Shown: positions 1 through 8,761, counted from the first letter of the stretch. The stretch is DNA of 64,000 nt from Neorhizobium sp. NCHU2750 (GCF_003597675.1 NZ_CP030827.1:1984001-2048000), one strand, 5' to 3'. Numbers and translations: made by a program. The notes: generated from the sequence alone by a model not told the origin.

Positions 1-2
1 TT

Positions 3-38
3 GATCCCGAAGCCGTCTATTCCAGCAAAGAGAAATAG
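3..38 (+). CDS. C-terminal tail of a gene cut by the left window edge
   Basis: An open frame entering from the left edge reads DPEAVYSSKEK and ends in TAG at 36-38. It is open from the first complete codon and is followed by a 110 bp gap before the next plus-strand gene. Eleven residues are too few to assign a family, so both its reality and its function are uncertain. Confidence 0.35.
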   Translation, partial: DPEAVYSSKEK

Positions 39-148
39 CGGGGCCAGCGCCTCGTTCCGATACAGCTCCCGCCAGAGTAAACGCTTTCGAAACCATCCGA
101 TGCGCTAATTGCCGATCACACTGTAGTCGGTCGTGGAGTTGTCGAACG

Positions 149-1111
149 ATGCTGAACTGGAGTTGGAACCGTCACGACCGTCAGGCCGCGTCACAGGAAA
201 GCGGCCTTGCGCGTGTCGGTGAGCCGACGCCACCCGTCGCCATCGCCCCGCCCCGCAAGGCAAAACTCGCGCTTGCGCTGGGTGGCGGCGCCGCCCGCGG
301 CTGGGCCCATATCGGCGTTCTTCGGGCCTTGGACGAAGCCGGCATCGAAGTCGGCATGATCGCCGGCACCTCGATCGGCGCCCTTGTCGGCGGCTGCTAT
401 CTTTCCGGCAAGCTCGACGAACTGGAAGCCTTTGCAAGGTCACTGACCATGCGCCGCATCGCAGCGCTTCTCGACCTCACCATCGGCGGCGGCGGCCTGC
501 TCGGCGGCATGCGGCTGACCAAGCGCATGCAGGAACATCTCGAAGGCATGACCATCGAGGATCTCGACCGGCCTTTCGTGGCGGTGGCGACCGAGCTTCT
601 GACCGGTCATGAAATCTGGATATCGAGCGGCTCGCTGATCACCGGCCTTCGCGCATCCTATGCGCTGCCCGGCATTTTTGAACCGGTCAAATGCAACAAC
701 CGCACGCTGGTCGATGGTGCGCTGGTCAACCCGGTACCGACCTCCGTCTGCCGCGCCTACGAGCAGCCGCTCGTCGTCGCCGTCAACCTCAACTACGACA
801 TTTTCGGCCGCTCGGCGGTCGTCAAGCACAATGCCAGCGTCCAGACCGTCGACGAGGTCATCCGCGAAAAATCGGACGACACCAAGGTCAGCGTCACCGG
901 CACGATGGTGCAGGCCTTCAACATCATCCAGGAGCGGATCTCGCGCGCAAGGCTCGCCGGCGACCCGCCGGATCTGGCGCTGCATCCGCGCCTCAGCGAT
1001 ATCGGCCTGTCGGAATTCCATCGCGCTGGCGAGGCGATCGAGCGCGGCTACGAGGAAACCATGGCGCAGATCGCCGCCTTGAAGCGCATGCAGGAAGTGT
1101 TCGCCCGCTGA
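149..1111 (+). CDS. Patatin-like phospholipase / NTE-type serine esterase (RssA-like)
   Basis: This is a 320-residue protein with a single patatin domain at about residues 38-250. The glycine-rich oxyanion loop GGGAARGWAHIGVL (45-58), the nucleophile elbow GTSIG with Ser75 and the Asp189 of the DGALVNP motif supply the Ser-Asp dyad of this family. Such enzymes hydrolyse acyl esters of phospholipids; the physiological substrate cannot be read from sequence. No signal peptide or membrane segment is visible, so a cytosolic or peripheral membrane location is inferred. The ATG at 149 has only a weak ribosome binding site. The gene stands alone, convergent with the CBS gene on the other strand. Confidence 0.9.
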   Translation: MLNWSWNRHDRQAASQESGLARVGEPTPPVAIAPPRKAKLALALGGGAARGWAHIGVLRALDEAGIEVGMIAGTSIGALVGGCYLSGKLDELEAFARSLTMRRIAALLDLTIGGGGLLGGMRLTKRMQEHLEGMTIEDLDRPFVAVATELLTGHEIWISSGSLITGLRASYALPGIFEPVKCNNRTLVDGALVNPVPTSVCRAYEQPLVVAVNLNYDIFGRSAVVKHNASVQTVDEVIREKSDDTKVSVTGTMVQAFNIIQERISRARLAGDPPDLALHPRLSDIGLSEFHRAGEAIERGYEETMAQIAALKRMQEVFAR

Positions 1112-1156
1112 ACCGGGCGAAGCATCGATCCTGCCTGAAATCGCGTCTTGGCACGG

Positions 1157-1591
1157 TCAGCTGGCGATATAGGCCTTCATCTGCTCGGCCTCGTGCTCGA
1201 CCTCGCGCATGCGGGCCTTGACCACGTCACCGATCGAAATGATCCCGGCAAGCTTGCCGTCGGTCTCCACCGGCACGTGGCGGAAACGGCCGGCGGTCAT
1301 CATCTCCATGACCTCTTCGACCGTCTGGTCTTCGCGACAGCGCGTCACGCCGGTCGTCATCATCGATTGCACCGGCTTATCCAGCGCTGCCACGCCATGG
1401 GTGGCGATCGTCTTGACCAGATCGCGCTCGGTAAAGATCCCGGCGATCCGCCCCTCCAGCCCGGTCACCACCACGGCACCGATCTTCCTGTCATGCAGTA
1501 CCGACGCAACCTCCAGGAGCTTTCGGTCGGGCTCGACGGTCTGAACGCCGCGCCCCTTGGCTTCAAGCATCATCTTCACGGTAGTCGACAT
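1157..1591 (-). CDS. Tandem CBS-domain protein
   Basis: The 144-residue protein consists almost entirely of two CBS domains (about residues 10-70 and 75-135), which together form one Bateman module. Such modules bind adenine nucleotides and usually regulate an attached or partner protein. No effector domain is fused here, so it probably acts as a free-standing sensor. The phrase GIFTERDLVK and the second-domain counterpart GIISIGDVVK are typical CBS signatures. A common annotation in rhizobia is inosine-5-phosphate dehydrogenase-like, but no catalytic IMPDH domain is present. The partner is unknown. Confidence 0.9.
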   Translation of the reverse strand: MSTTVKMMLEAKGRGVQTVEPDRKLLEVASVLHDRKIGAVVVTGLEGRIAGIFTERDLVKTIATHGVAALDKPVQSMMTTGVTRCREDQTVEEVMEMMTAGRFRHVPVETDGKLAGIISIGDVVKARMREVEHEAEQMKAYIAS

Positions 1592-1715
1592 GCCATCTCC
1601 TTACCTATCCACATGGCCAATCAACGTGCGGAAACCCTCCTCCTCCGAAGGCTCCTCACTCCTTCATACATCTGGAATTGTAGATCGGCGCGGACGCGAG
1701 TTCAAGCGTCGCCGG

Positions 1716-2486
1716 CTACACGCTGCGGTAGCGAATGGGGTCGAAAAAGCCGAACAGCAGGAAGCCGAACAGGAAGCCGCCGATATGGGCATCCCAGGCG
1801 ATCTCACCCGCATCGCTGCCGATCAGCGGCAGGCCGACAGCGACAAGGATGTTTCCGACGAACCACATGGCGGTGAACATGACGACGGTGCGGTTTGAAA
1901 AGGCGCCGATGATCGACTGCCGAGGATACAGATGGCCATGGGTGCGGTCGTAGCCTCCACCATCGGGAAAGGCGAACCGGCAGGCGGCTCCCATCAGCGC
2001 CGACACGACGCCGGAGGCGCCGATCAGCAATGTTTCCTGCTCCCAGTGAAGCGCGGCATGAAAAAACGCTGCCGCGGCAGCCGAAAGGATCCAGAAGACG
2101 ATATAACGCCAGGCACCGATCCGCCGCACCACCGGCGTGCCGAAGGCGGCAAGCCACAGGCCGTTGAAGGCGATATGTTCGACGCTGCCATGCAGGAAAG
2201 AATAGGTAACCGGCGTCCAGAGCCATTCCAGCCCCTGATCGGAGAGCGGAAAGGCATAACGCACCGGCGTAAACGCAAGCGTGACAATGAACGCATCGCG
2301 CGCATCGTCACCCAGCACATATTCCTGCACCACATAGATGACGATCAGAAATGCCAATGTGAGCAGCAGGATCGTCGGCATATTGAAGGCCGGTTGGCGT
2401 TCACGCTGGCGCGGAGGCAAATGCGTCTCGTTTTCGGGCGTCGCGCCGTCGTCTGGGACCATGTCGGGCCGCTCGTCCATGGCCAT
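1716..2486 (-). CDS. Rhomboid-family intramembrane serine protease
   Basis: The frame is open upstream to 2684, but the start is placed at the ATG at 2486. An AAGGAAGG ribosome binding site lies directly before it, and the upstream residues look non-coding. The resulting 256-residue protein has a charged N-terminal tail of about 35 residues and six or so membrane segments. The rhomboid catalytic dyad is visible as GASG (Ser158) and WDAHIGG (His233); HGSVEHIAFN (99-108) is the conserved loop in the second helix region. Rhomboids cleave membrane proteins within their transmembrane segment. The substrate is unknown. Confidence 0.9.
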   Translation of the reverse strand: MAMDERPDMVPDDGATPENETHLPPRQRERQPAFNMPTILLLTLAFLIVIYVVQEYVLGDDARDAFIVTLAFTPVRYAFPLSDQGLEWLWTPVTYSFLHGSVEHIAFNGLWLAAFGTPVVRRIGAWRYIVFWILSAAAAAFFHAALHWEQETLLIGASGVVSALMGAACRFAFPDGGGYDRTHGHLYPRQSIIGAFSNRTVVMFTAMWFVGNILVAVGLPLIGSDAGEIAWDAHIGGFLFGFLLFGFFDPIRYRSV

Positions 2487-2735
2487 TCCTTCCTTTTCTA
2501 AAGGAGCAAGCCATACAGGAGCGATACCGGCTTGAAAAGAAGCCACGCAGCCTTGGAGTTGCGCCTGAACAGCCTTCTCGCCCATCGCAGGCTCACCGCC
2601 CATCGCACCATTCCACCACCGTTGCGAGCCGTGCCAGGCAGCCGGCAATGCCAACTGGCATGGTTTTCGCTCCGTCATTGGCAAAGGCAGGATTCGATGG
2701 GGTGAGCTGGTTCATTATCGAACAGGACAAGGTGC

Positions 2736-3329
2736 ATGCGCAACACGGCAGTTCAAGAGATCTTTAACTATTGGAATGACTTACGGGGCAGCAGGCCGAC
2801 GCCGCTGCGCTCGGAGATCGATCCCGTCGCGCTGCGCCGTTTTCTGCCAAACCTGTTCATCGTCAGCGCCGCCGAGCCGGACGATCCGGTTTTCGCGCTG
2901 GCAGGAACCCGCATATGTGAAATCTTCGACCGCGAACTGCGCGGCTGCAATTTCAACACCATCTGGCAGGGCGAAGACGACGAACGGCCGGTCGCAGTGC
3001 TTAACAACGTCCTCTTCTATGAGCGGCCGGCGCTCCTCGACATCCATACCGCAGCCGATGGCGAGGACTACCCTCACGACCTCCTGCTCATGCCCGTCCG
3101 CTCCTATGGACAGCGCAGCGACCGGGTTCTGGGCGCCCTCCTGCCGCAGCAGACAGCCATTCCGCCGCTAGCCCTTCCGATTGCCGGTCTTTCGCTGGAA
3201 AGCTGGGGCTTCGTCCAGCCCGACGGCACGCGGCCGACGGTCAGCAGCGATGCGGACGTCTCCACCTCTGTACCGGTCACCTTCTTTCGGCGGCTGGTCG
3301 GCGCGCGCCAGGCCCAACCCGGACGCTAA
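2736..3329 (+). CDS. PAS_5 family sensor-like protein
   Basis: This 197-residue cytosolic protein matches the PAS_5 family found widely in alphaproteobacteria. The hallmarks are LNNVLFYERPALLDIH, an aromatic YWNDLRG near the N-terminus and the acidic LRSEIDPVALRRFLPNLFIV segment (residues 25-44). No output domain is fused. It is followed 79 bp downstream on the same strand by a PilZ protein. This pairing recurs in rhizobia and suggests, by inference only, a link to cyclic-di-GMP-dependent surface or motility control. The ligand is not predictable. Confidence 0.8.
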   Translation: MRNTAVQEIFNYWNDLRGSRPTPLRSEIDPVALRRFLPNLFIVSAAEPDDPVFALAGTRICEIFDRELRGCNFNTIWQGEDDERPVAVLNNVLFYERPALLDIHTAADGEDYPHDLLLMPVRSYGQRSDRVLGALLPQQTAIPPLALPIAGLSLESWGFVQPDGTRPTVSSDADVSTSVPVTFFRRLVGARQAQPGR

Positions 3330-3408
3330 CCTTCGGCTGCGGACAACCATCTGTTAACTGGCGAATGTTATCTCTTGGCTGACAATCCAGGCCAGAGTCA
3401 CGACATCG

Positions 3409-4020
3409 ATGTTTTCCTTCCAGCCGGCACAGACCCAATCGACGCAAGCGATCGCGGCCCAGCGTTCGTTCCAGCGCGTCACGGTCAACGTCGAAGGACG
3501 ACTGATGCTGGCCAGCCACGAGGAATATCCCTGCACGGTGATCGACATGTCGCCCGGCGACGTCAGTTTCACCTGCGCTGGTCAGCCGCGCGTCGGCGAA
3601 CGCGTGATTGCCTATATCGACCACCTCGGCCGCCTCGAAGGCACCGTGCTCAATCTGTCCAAGGACGGATTCGTGATGTCGATCAACGCCACCGAGCGCA
3701 AGCGCGAAAAGCTCGCCGCCCAGCTGACCTGGATCGCCAACAAGCATGAACTCGGCCTGCCGGAAGACCGGCGCCATGACCGCCTGACGCCGCGCAACAC
3801 GTTGACCGAGCTGACGCTTGAGGACGGCACGATCTACTCCTGCCGCGTCATGGACCTTTCGCTCTCCGGCGCCGCTGTCGATATCGACATCCGCCCGGCC
3901 ATCGGCACGCCGGTCCGCCTCGGCAATATGCGCGGCCGCGTCGTGCGCCACTTCATGGAAGGCGTGGCGATCGAGTTCACCTCGGTCCAGTCGCGCGAAG
4001 CCCTCACCGCATTCCTCTAG
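3409..4020 (+). CDS. Tandem PilZ-domain protein (c-di-GMP receptor candidate)
   Basis: The 203-residue protein has two PilZ folds, at about residues 18-95 and 118-200. The C-terminal domain keeps the c-di-GMP binding signature: the arginine cluster RRHDR, then DLSLSGAAVD, which fits D/NxSxxG. The N-terminal domain reads DMSPGDVSF at the matching place and lacks the final glycine, so it is probably a degenerate or structural domain. PilZ proteins transmit c-di-GMP levels to motility or polysaccharide machinery. The gene follows the PAS_5 gene and a GC-rich hairpin (CGGCCTA-aga-TAGGCCG, 4028-4044) lies just after it. Confidence 0.88.
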   Translation: MFSFQPAQTQSTQAIAAQRSFQRVTVNVEGRLMLASHEEYPCTVIDMSPGDVSFTCAGQPRVGERVIAYIDHLGRLEGTVLNLSKDGFVMSINATERKREKLAAQLTWIANKHELGLPEDRRHDRLTPRNTLTELTLEDGTIYSCRVMDLSLSGAAVDIDIRPAIGTPVRLGNMRGRVVRHFMEGVAIEFTSVQSREALTAFL

Positions 4021-4718
4021 AATCGGCTCGGCCTAAGATAGGCCGCAGCATCCTGCCCGCGGCAATCGCCACCGGCATGGCAGCCCCCGTCGATGCCGAC
4101 CGGCATGTCTGGCAACCTCCCCACATCGATCCAGGCCGCTCCTCCACCAACAGACCGCACCGTTTGGCAATAGCCCGATGGCGACAACCGGCTCCCGGAA
4201 CTGGCCAGCTCTGCTGGGTTAAATTTTCCTGAACGGAACCCAGCCCTCCCTCACGCATCTCCCTGATGATCGTCGGCCGGAAGGCCAGAAACACCGCGGC
4301 CCAACCTGGGATTCGTCCGAAAATCGTCCACGTCAGAAAAAAATGTGCCTTTTCGGGATTTTTTTCGCACCCGTTTTGGAGCCTGTCGGGACCTCTTTCG
4401 ATCCCATTTAAAACCAGTCTTGGCACCGAAGGGGCTACCGCACCGACCACCCGGGCAGCAGATAGACGCGCCCGCAGCGCCGGGCCGGTCGTCCGAATGC
4501 CAGACGTTTCAGGCACTTGCGCCGCGAATAATCGGATTTGTCTCGAATTTTAATCGAATTATCCGCGAATTTTATCTGCATTTTCGTCAAATACGCAGCG
4601 TGTTTTATGCGCATTTTCGTCAATCTCGATTAGAATAAGCGATTGATTTTACGCCGCTATTTTGCAGTCGATCAAAGGCTGTCTGGCACTGTCCCCTCAA
4701 CGAACGGGGTGACAGAAA
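4021..4718. other. Intergenic region, 698 bp, no convincing gene
   Basis: Short open frames here on both strands lack family resemblance and usual rhizobial codon bias, so none is called. The region begins with a hairpin after the PilZ gene. It becomes AT-rich from about 4525 and holds the phased T-tract repeats described separately, then runs into the start of the transglutaminase-like gene at 4719. A poly-A/T patch (4336-4370) is also present. Confidence 0.6.
4530..4617. repeat. 11-bp phased T-tract repeat in the upstream region of the transglutaminase-like gene
   Basis: The sequence divides into 11-bp units in constant register: AATCGGATTTG (4530), TCTCGAATTTT (4541), AATCGAATTAT (4552), CCGCGAATTTT (4563) and ATCTGCATTTT (4574). 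Two further units ending in TTTT fall in the same register at 4596 and 4607. A 13-bp direct repeat GCATTTTCGTCAA occurs at 4578 and 4611, exactly 33 bp apart. T-tracts phased with the DNA helix bend DNA intrinsically. A role in promoter architecture or in binding an AT-preferring regulator is inferred. Confidence 0.7.
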
Positions 4719-5333
4719 ATGATGCTTCCGAAAAGACTTGCACAGGTACTCATGACCGCCGCCATCGCCATTGCCGCAGCGGCTCCATCTCTTGCCGCTC
4801 CGGCTGGTGCGATGCGGATTATCGGCAAGGCAAGCCAGCCGATCGGCCATTACGAGTTCTGCCAGACCTATGTCAGCGAATGTCAGCCGCTGCCGGGCGG
4901 CGACAAAGGCCCACTCTCCTTGACGGAAGACAAGTGGCGCGCACTGCTCGATGTCAATTACACGGTCAACACGACGATCACGCCGATGACCGACATGGAG
5001 CTTTACGGCGTCGAGGAGCGCTGGGCCTACCCGACCACCGCCGGAGACTGCGAGGATTTTGTCCTCCTGAAGCGCAAGATGCTGATGCAGAAGGGCTTTG
5101 ACGCCTCCGACCTGCTGATCACCGTCGTCCTGCAGCCGAGCGGCGAAGGCCACGCGGTGCTGACCGTGCGCACCGATCGCGGCGACTATATCCTCGACAA
5201 CATGCGCAACAAGGTCCTGCTCTGGACCGACACCGAATACACCTACCTGAAGCGCCAGGATGCGGCTGATCCCGGCCGCTGGGTCAAACTTCAGGACGGC
5301 CGCGCCGTCGCTGTCGGCAGCGTCAGCCAATAA
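4719..5333 (+). CDS. Periplasmic bacterial transglutaminase-like cysteine peptidase (BTLCP)
   Basis: This 204-residue protein has an N-terminal signal peptide ending near residue 27 (PSLAA-PAG). The mature part matches the BTLCP/DUF920 family related to LapG. The presumed catalytic triad is Cys111 (AGDCEDFVLLK), His145 (GEGHAVLTV) and Asp160 (YILDNM). LapG cleaves a surface adhesin under c-di-GMP control in pseudomonads. Whether this relative does the same is unknown, and no LapD-like partner is adjacent, although a PilZ gene lies upstream. A strong terminator follows 20 bp after the stop. Confidence 0.88.
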   Translation: MMLPKRLAQVLMTAAIAIAAAAPSLAAPAGAMRIIGKASQPIGHYEFCQTYVSECQPLPGGDKGPLSLTEDKWRALLDVNYTVNTTITPMTDMELYGVEERWAYPTTAGDCEDFVLLKRKMLMQKGFDASDLLITVVLQPSGEGHAVLTVRTDRGDYILDNMRNKVLLWTDTEYTYLKRQDAADPGRWVKLQDGRAVAVGSVSQ

Positions 5334-5352
5334 ATCTCCCCGAACGACCCCG

Positions 5353-5377
5353 ACCCCGCCAAAAGGCGGGGTTCTGC
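5353..5377 (+). terminator. Rho-independent-like terminator after the BTLCP gene
   Basis: CCCCGCC-AAAA-GGCGGGG (5354-5371) is a perfect 7-bp stem with a tetraloop, followed by TTCTGCTTT. It lies 20 bp past the stop codon. Confidence 0.7.
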
Positions 5378-5484
5378 TTTACACAAAATTAACCCTGCCC
5401 GCGCGACACTTTCGGGCAGAGGCGATTGGATCCCGTATCCCTGTTCCGGTCCCGCATAACACCATCCGGACACGGGGCCACGTC

Positions 5485-6246
5485 ATGACACGCCGCGAAT
5501 CTGCGCCGCCGCAGCAAGAGCTGCCGCTGATCTCCGAACGCTTCCTGCTGCGCGTCACACTCGTGACGATCCTGCTTGTGGCAGCCACGCTGGCAATTGC
5601 CATCGGCGGACGCTGGCTCGGTCAGCGCATGGCGCTCGGCGGCCATACGGAAAGCGCGCAGGTTTTCCCCGTCACCATTGGTGAAGACACGCTCGGGCTT
5701 GCGGCCAACACGATTCGCTTCGAGGAACAGCGCCACGCCGGAACGACCGAAAGGGTCGACCTCTATCTGACATGGCCGGGCATGGAGGGCTACAGCCATG
5801 CGCTGCGCGACAGTTTCGACAATCTCGACCGCCCCGACCTCCTGCTGTTCCTGCAGATATCCCAGAGCACTATGTCGAAAGACATGTCCGGCCGCCTGCA
5901 GCCGATCTATCAGCAGCTGTTCGATGGCGCGCCGGAACCCTACGATTACGGACTGACGCTCCATCACCTGCGCGACAGCAGCGGCTACGGCCAGGAAGTG
6001 CTGCTGACGGCACCGCACCCTGGCGAGCCCGATTACGTGGTTCGCTGCCTTCTCCCCGCAACCGGCGAAAAGCCGACCAGCGGCGACTGCCAGCGCGACA
6101 TCCATGTCGGGCGTGACCTCACCGTTCTCTACCGATTCTCCTCCAGCCTGCTGAAGGACTGGAATCACATTGATGCCGCAGTTAGCGGTTTTGTGAACGC
6201 GCGTCTGAATGCCGCTGACGGCCAATCCGCCCAGAAAGACGACTAA
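5485..6246 (+). CDS. Membrane-anchored protein of unknown function
   Basis: The frame is open from 5260, overlapping the previous gene and its terminator, so the start is placed at the ATG at 5485 (MTRRESAPP). The 253-residue product has one transmembrane helix near residues 25-45 and a periplasmic domain of about 200 residues without a motif I can name. Two cysteines (in VVRCLLPA and SGDCQRD) could form a disulfide. It lies between the BTLCP gene and a peptidoglycan carboxypeptidase, so an envelope role is possible, but this is context only. Confidence 0.75.
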   Translation: MTRRESAPPQQELPLISERFLLRVTLVTILLVAATLAIAIGGRWLGQRMALGGHTESAQVFPVTIGEDTLGLAANTIRFEEQRHAGTTERVDLYLTWPGMEGYSHALRDSFDNLDRPDLLLFLQISQSTMSKDMSGRLQPIYQQLFDGAPEPYDYGLTLHHLRDSSGYGQEVLLTAPHPGEPDYVVRCLLPATGEKPTSGDCQRDIHVGRDLTVLYRFSSSLLKDWNHIDAAVSGFVNARLNAADGQSAQKDD

Positions 6247-6360
6247 AATGCCCCATTTCCGGGAAGGCTGCCGTTCATCATAAACCTCTTGGTAACGCTG
6301 TTCTCCTAGATTGTATGCCAGCGATCCGGGGCGGGGGCACGCCTGGATCAATTGAGAAAA

Positions 6361-7863
6361 ATGACCAAATCAATGAGTGCGGCAGTGTTCAAAACGATGT
6401 TCTCCGCGTCCTTCCCCAAGGCCGCAGCGAAGACCCAGGGGAAACGCCTGGGATGTCTCCTTGCAATTGCGTTGTCTCTGACCGCGCTGGCGCCGGCTGC
6501 GCACGCTGATCCGAAATACGCGGGCATCGTCGTCGATGCCAAGACCGGCAAGGTTCTTTATGGCGAAGATCCCGACGGCCTGCGTTACCCGGCATCGCTG
6601 ACCAAAATGATGACTTTGTACCTGACGTTCGAGGCGCTTGAAGCCCATCGCTTCACGCTCGATACTTTGGTTCCCGTTTCCGCCCATGCCGCCGGCCAGG
6701 CTCCGACCAAGCTCGGCGTTCGTCCGGGCGGCAAGGTCACCGTCGACCAGGCGATCCGCGCCATCGTCACGCGCTCTGCCAACGACATGGCAACCGCGCT
6801 CGGCGAGATGGTGGCCGGCGGATCGGAAGATCGCTTCGCCCAGATCATGACCGCCAAGGCCCGTGCACTCGGCATGACCCGCACCAATTATCGCAACGCC
6901 AACGGCCTGCCCAACACTGCGGCAATGACCACGGCCCGCGACCAGGCGCGCCTCGGCATCGCCCTGCGCCAGCACTTCCCGCAATATTACGGTTATTTCA
7001 GCATCCGGTCCTTCACCTTCGGCCGACAGGTGATCGGCAACCACAACCGCCTCGTCGGCACGGTTGCGGGCGTCGATGGCATCAAGACGGGCTATACTCG
7101 CGCGGCCGGCAGCAACCTTGCAACCTCTGCCCAGCTCGACGGTCGCTCGATCGTCGCTGTCATTCTTGGTGGCCGCTCCAGCGCTGCCCGTGACGCTCAG
7201 ATGCGCAAGCTCGTTGCCGAATATCTGCCCAAGGCTTCGCGTGGCGGCACCTCGAACCTGATATCCCAGGCCGCGCCCGCCGCACCGGCAATGCCCGTAC
7301 CGCGCACGCCCGCTGTCGCCGCCGTGTCGTCCGAGGGCCGCCAGGCATCTGCCTTCGACCTGCCGAACAGCGGCCCGCTGCCGGATACCCGTTACGACCG
7401 CCAGCCGAAGCCCCCGATGGAAGTCGCCGCCGCCTATACCGGCGAAAGCGCCCAGAGCCGCTCCGCATCCGAGGCTCTGGCCGCTGCTGCACCCGAACCG
7501 CAGACTCGCCGCGAAGGCGCCGCGATGAAGCGGGATCTGGCCGAGGAGAATGTCGACGACGTGACGACGGCCTCCACCCGCGCCAGCTCCAGAGCAAGTT
7601 CCAGCGCCCAGGCCATGTCCGGCTGGGTCATTCAGATCGGCGTCTCTCCGAGCGAGAAGATGGCCCTCGATCTCCTGCAGAATGCGCAGGATAAAGGCGG
7701 CAAGGTATTGCGTTCCGCCAAACCCTTTACGGTCGCCTTCAACAGCAATGGCGGCCAGATCTATCGCGCCCGATTCGGTGGCTTCGACGACCAGAAGACT
7801 GCGGTCGATGCCTGCACCGTGTTGAAGCGTAAGGGCGTAAGCTGCTGGGCCTCGGCCCAGTGA
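6361..7863 (+). CDS. D-alanyl-D-alanine carboxypeptidase with C-terminal SPOR domain
   Basis: The enzyme is a class C low-molecular-weight penicillin-binding protein that trims the terminal D-Ala from peptidoglycan stem peptides. It has a signal peptide ending near AHA-D (residue 49). The serine peptidase motifs are SLTK (Ser79-Lys82), SAN (in VTRSANDMA) and KTG (in GIKTGYTRA). A low-complexity Ala/Ser-rich linker (about residues 290-415) leads to a SPOR domain (about 420-500), which binds glycan strands stripped of peptides at division sites. An in-frame TTG lies at 6352, but the ATG at 6361 is preferred; length 500 residues. Confidence 0.93.
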   Translation: MTKSMSAAVFKTMFSASFPKAAAKTQGKRLGCLLAIALSLTALAPAAHADPKYAGIVVDAKTGKVLYGEDPDGLRYPASLTKMMTLYLTFEALEAHRFTLDTLVPVSAHAAGQAPTKLGVRPGGKVTVDQAIRAIVTRSANDMATALGEMVAGGSEDRFAQIMTAKARALGMTRTNYRNANGLPNTAAMTTARDQARLGIALRQHFPQYYGYFSIRSFTFGRQVIGNHNRLVGTVAGVDGIKTGYTRAAGSNLATSAQLDGRSIVAVILGGRSSAARDAQMRKLVAEYLPKASRGGTSNLISQAAPAAPAMPVPRTPAVAAVSSEGRQASAFDLPNSGPLPDTRYDRQPKPPMEVAAAYTGESAQSRSASEALAAAAPEPQTRREGAAMKRDLAEENVDDVTTASTRASSRASSSAQAMSGWVIQIGVSPSEKMALDLLQNAQDKGGKVLRSAKPFTVAFNSNGGQIYRARFGGFDDQKTAVDACTVLKRKGVSCWASAQ

Positions 7864-7869
7864 GGAAAG

Positions 7870-7891
7870 AGGCTTGAGACAAGCCTTTTCC
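7870..7891 (+). terminator. Terminator after the carboxypeptidase gene
   Basis: AGGCTTG-AGA-CAAGCCT is a perfect 7-bp stem (7870-7886) followed by TTTCCC. It begins 7 bp past the stop. A second GC-rich palindrome without a T-run follows at 7900-7923. Confidence 0.6.
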
Positions 7892-7960
7892 CTCGCAAAC
7901 CGCGCCGCAAGTCGGCGGCGCGGAGAAATCTCGAATTGTAATGCGTAAGCGGGGTTTCCG

Positions 7961-8239
7961 ATGGGAATGAATGAAAACAGTGCCAATCTCGGAACGGCCC
8001 AATCGTCCAGGGCCAAGGGTGTGGCACTCAATCCGCTCCATGAAGCGGCAATGCGGCTGGCAGGCCTTGGTCTGAGCCGATCGAAGGAAAAGACGCGGGA
8101 TCTCGTCTCGCTGCTATTGAGCCACGGCGCCCGCGCCTGGCGCCAGTCGCAGCCTGAAACGGGCATCCACCTGCATGTGTCGGCACATTCGGGCCGTTGG
8201 CCTGTGCATATGAAACTGCCGGTAAAAGAAACCGTCTGA
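7961..8239 (+). CDS. Conserved small protein of unknown function
   Basis: I do not recognise the family. The product is 92 residues, basic, without signal peptide or membrane helix. A helical central part reads HEAAMRLAGLGLSRSKEKTR, and the C-terminal part is rich in histidine and arginine. Codon use matches the neighbouring genes, which supports a real gene. A second in-frame ATG at 7967 is an alternative start. It is convergent with the DUF1489 gene, with one base between the two stops. Confidence 0.6.
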   Translation: MGMNENSANLGTAQSSRAKGVALNPLHEAAMRLAGLGLSRSKEKTRDLVSLLLSHGARAWRQSQPETGIHLHVSAHSGRWPVHMKLPVKETV

Positions 8240-8240
8240 T

Positions 8241-8678
8241 CTAAAGCAGACCGAGGTCTGAAAGTTCGCGGCGCAGATCCTCCGGTAGCGCCGCGACATC
8301 GTCGCCCAGCGCGCCGAGATCGCGCGGTGCCTCTTCATCCTTGAGGTAACGCCAGCCCTGAAACGGCCGCTTCGGTTGCGAGGCGGTCTCGATCACTTCC
8401 GGCCCGAGCACCAGTTCGCATCTCTGGATGCCGTCTGCGCCGGTAAAGGTTCTGAGATCGATGAGCTTCTGCCGCGCCGAAACCTGTCCCTTGATCACCC
8501 AGTAGAGCGATCCGCCGTCGAGCAGTTCCTCGACACGCTTCGGCACCATGCGTGTCGTATGGACGCTGTGCGGCTCAAGCCCGGCCGCCATGGCGGTCAG
8601 CGCCCTCTCCGATACCCAGTCGCGAAGATCCTGAATACTGTCGGCGCCGACGCAAAGCTTGATGAGATGTAAGGCCAT
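8241..8678 (-). CDS. DUF1489 family protein
   Basis: The 145-residue protein beginning MALHLIKLCVGADS matches DUF1489, a family largely confined to alphaproteobacteria and without known function. The frame opens at 8714, but the ATG at 8678 gives the conserved N-terminus. Recognisable family segments are KRVEELLDGGSLYWVIKG and FQGWRYLKDEEAPRDL. No signal peptide or metal-binding motif is evident. It lies downstream of the serine deaminase gene on the same strand, separated by a hairpin. Confidence 0.85.
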   Translation of the reverse strand: MALHLIKLCVGADSIQDLRDWVSERALTAMAAGLEPHSVHTTRMVPKRVEELLDGGSLYWVIKGQVSARQKLIDLRTFTGADGIQRCELVLGPEVIETASQPKRPFQGWRYLKDEEAPRDLGALGDDVAALPEDLRRELSDLGLL

Positions 8679-8734
8679 GTCTGGCTTCAAAGACCCGCAG
8701 GCGCTTTCAGTCAAGGGCTAAACGGAAGACGGGC

Positions 8735-8756
8735 GTCGTCACTCCACAGTGACGAC
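8735..8756 (-). terminator. Hairpin downstream of the serine deaminase gene
   Basis: GTCGTCACT-CCAC-AGTGACGAC is a perfect 9-bp stem starting 6 bp past the sdaA stop on the minus strand. There is no T-run, so a strong intrinsic terminator is not assured. Confidence 0.4.
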
Positions 8757-8761
8757 GTGGC

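Noticed and set aside
4004..4516. A 170-codon minus-strand frame in the gap after the PilZ gene
   Set aside because: No ribosome binding site, composition unlike rhizobial genes, and no recognisable family.
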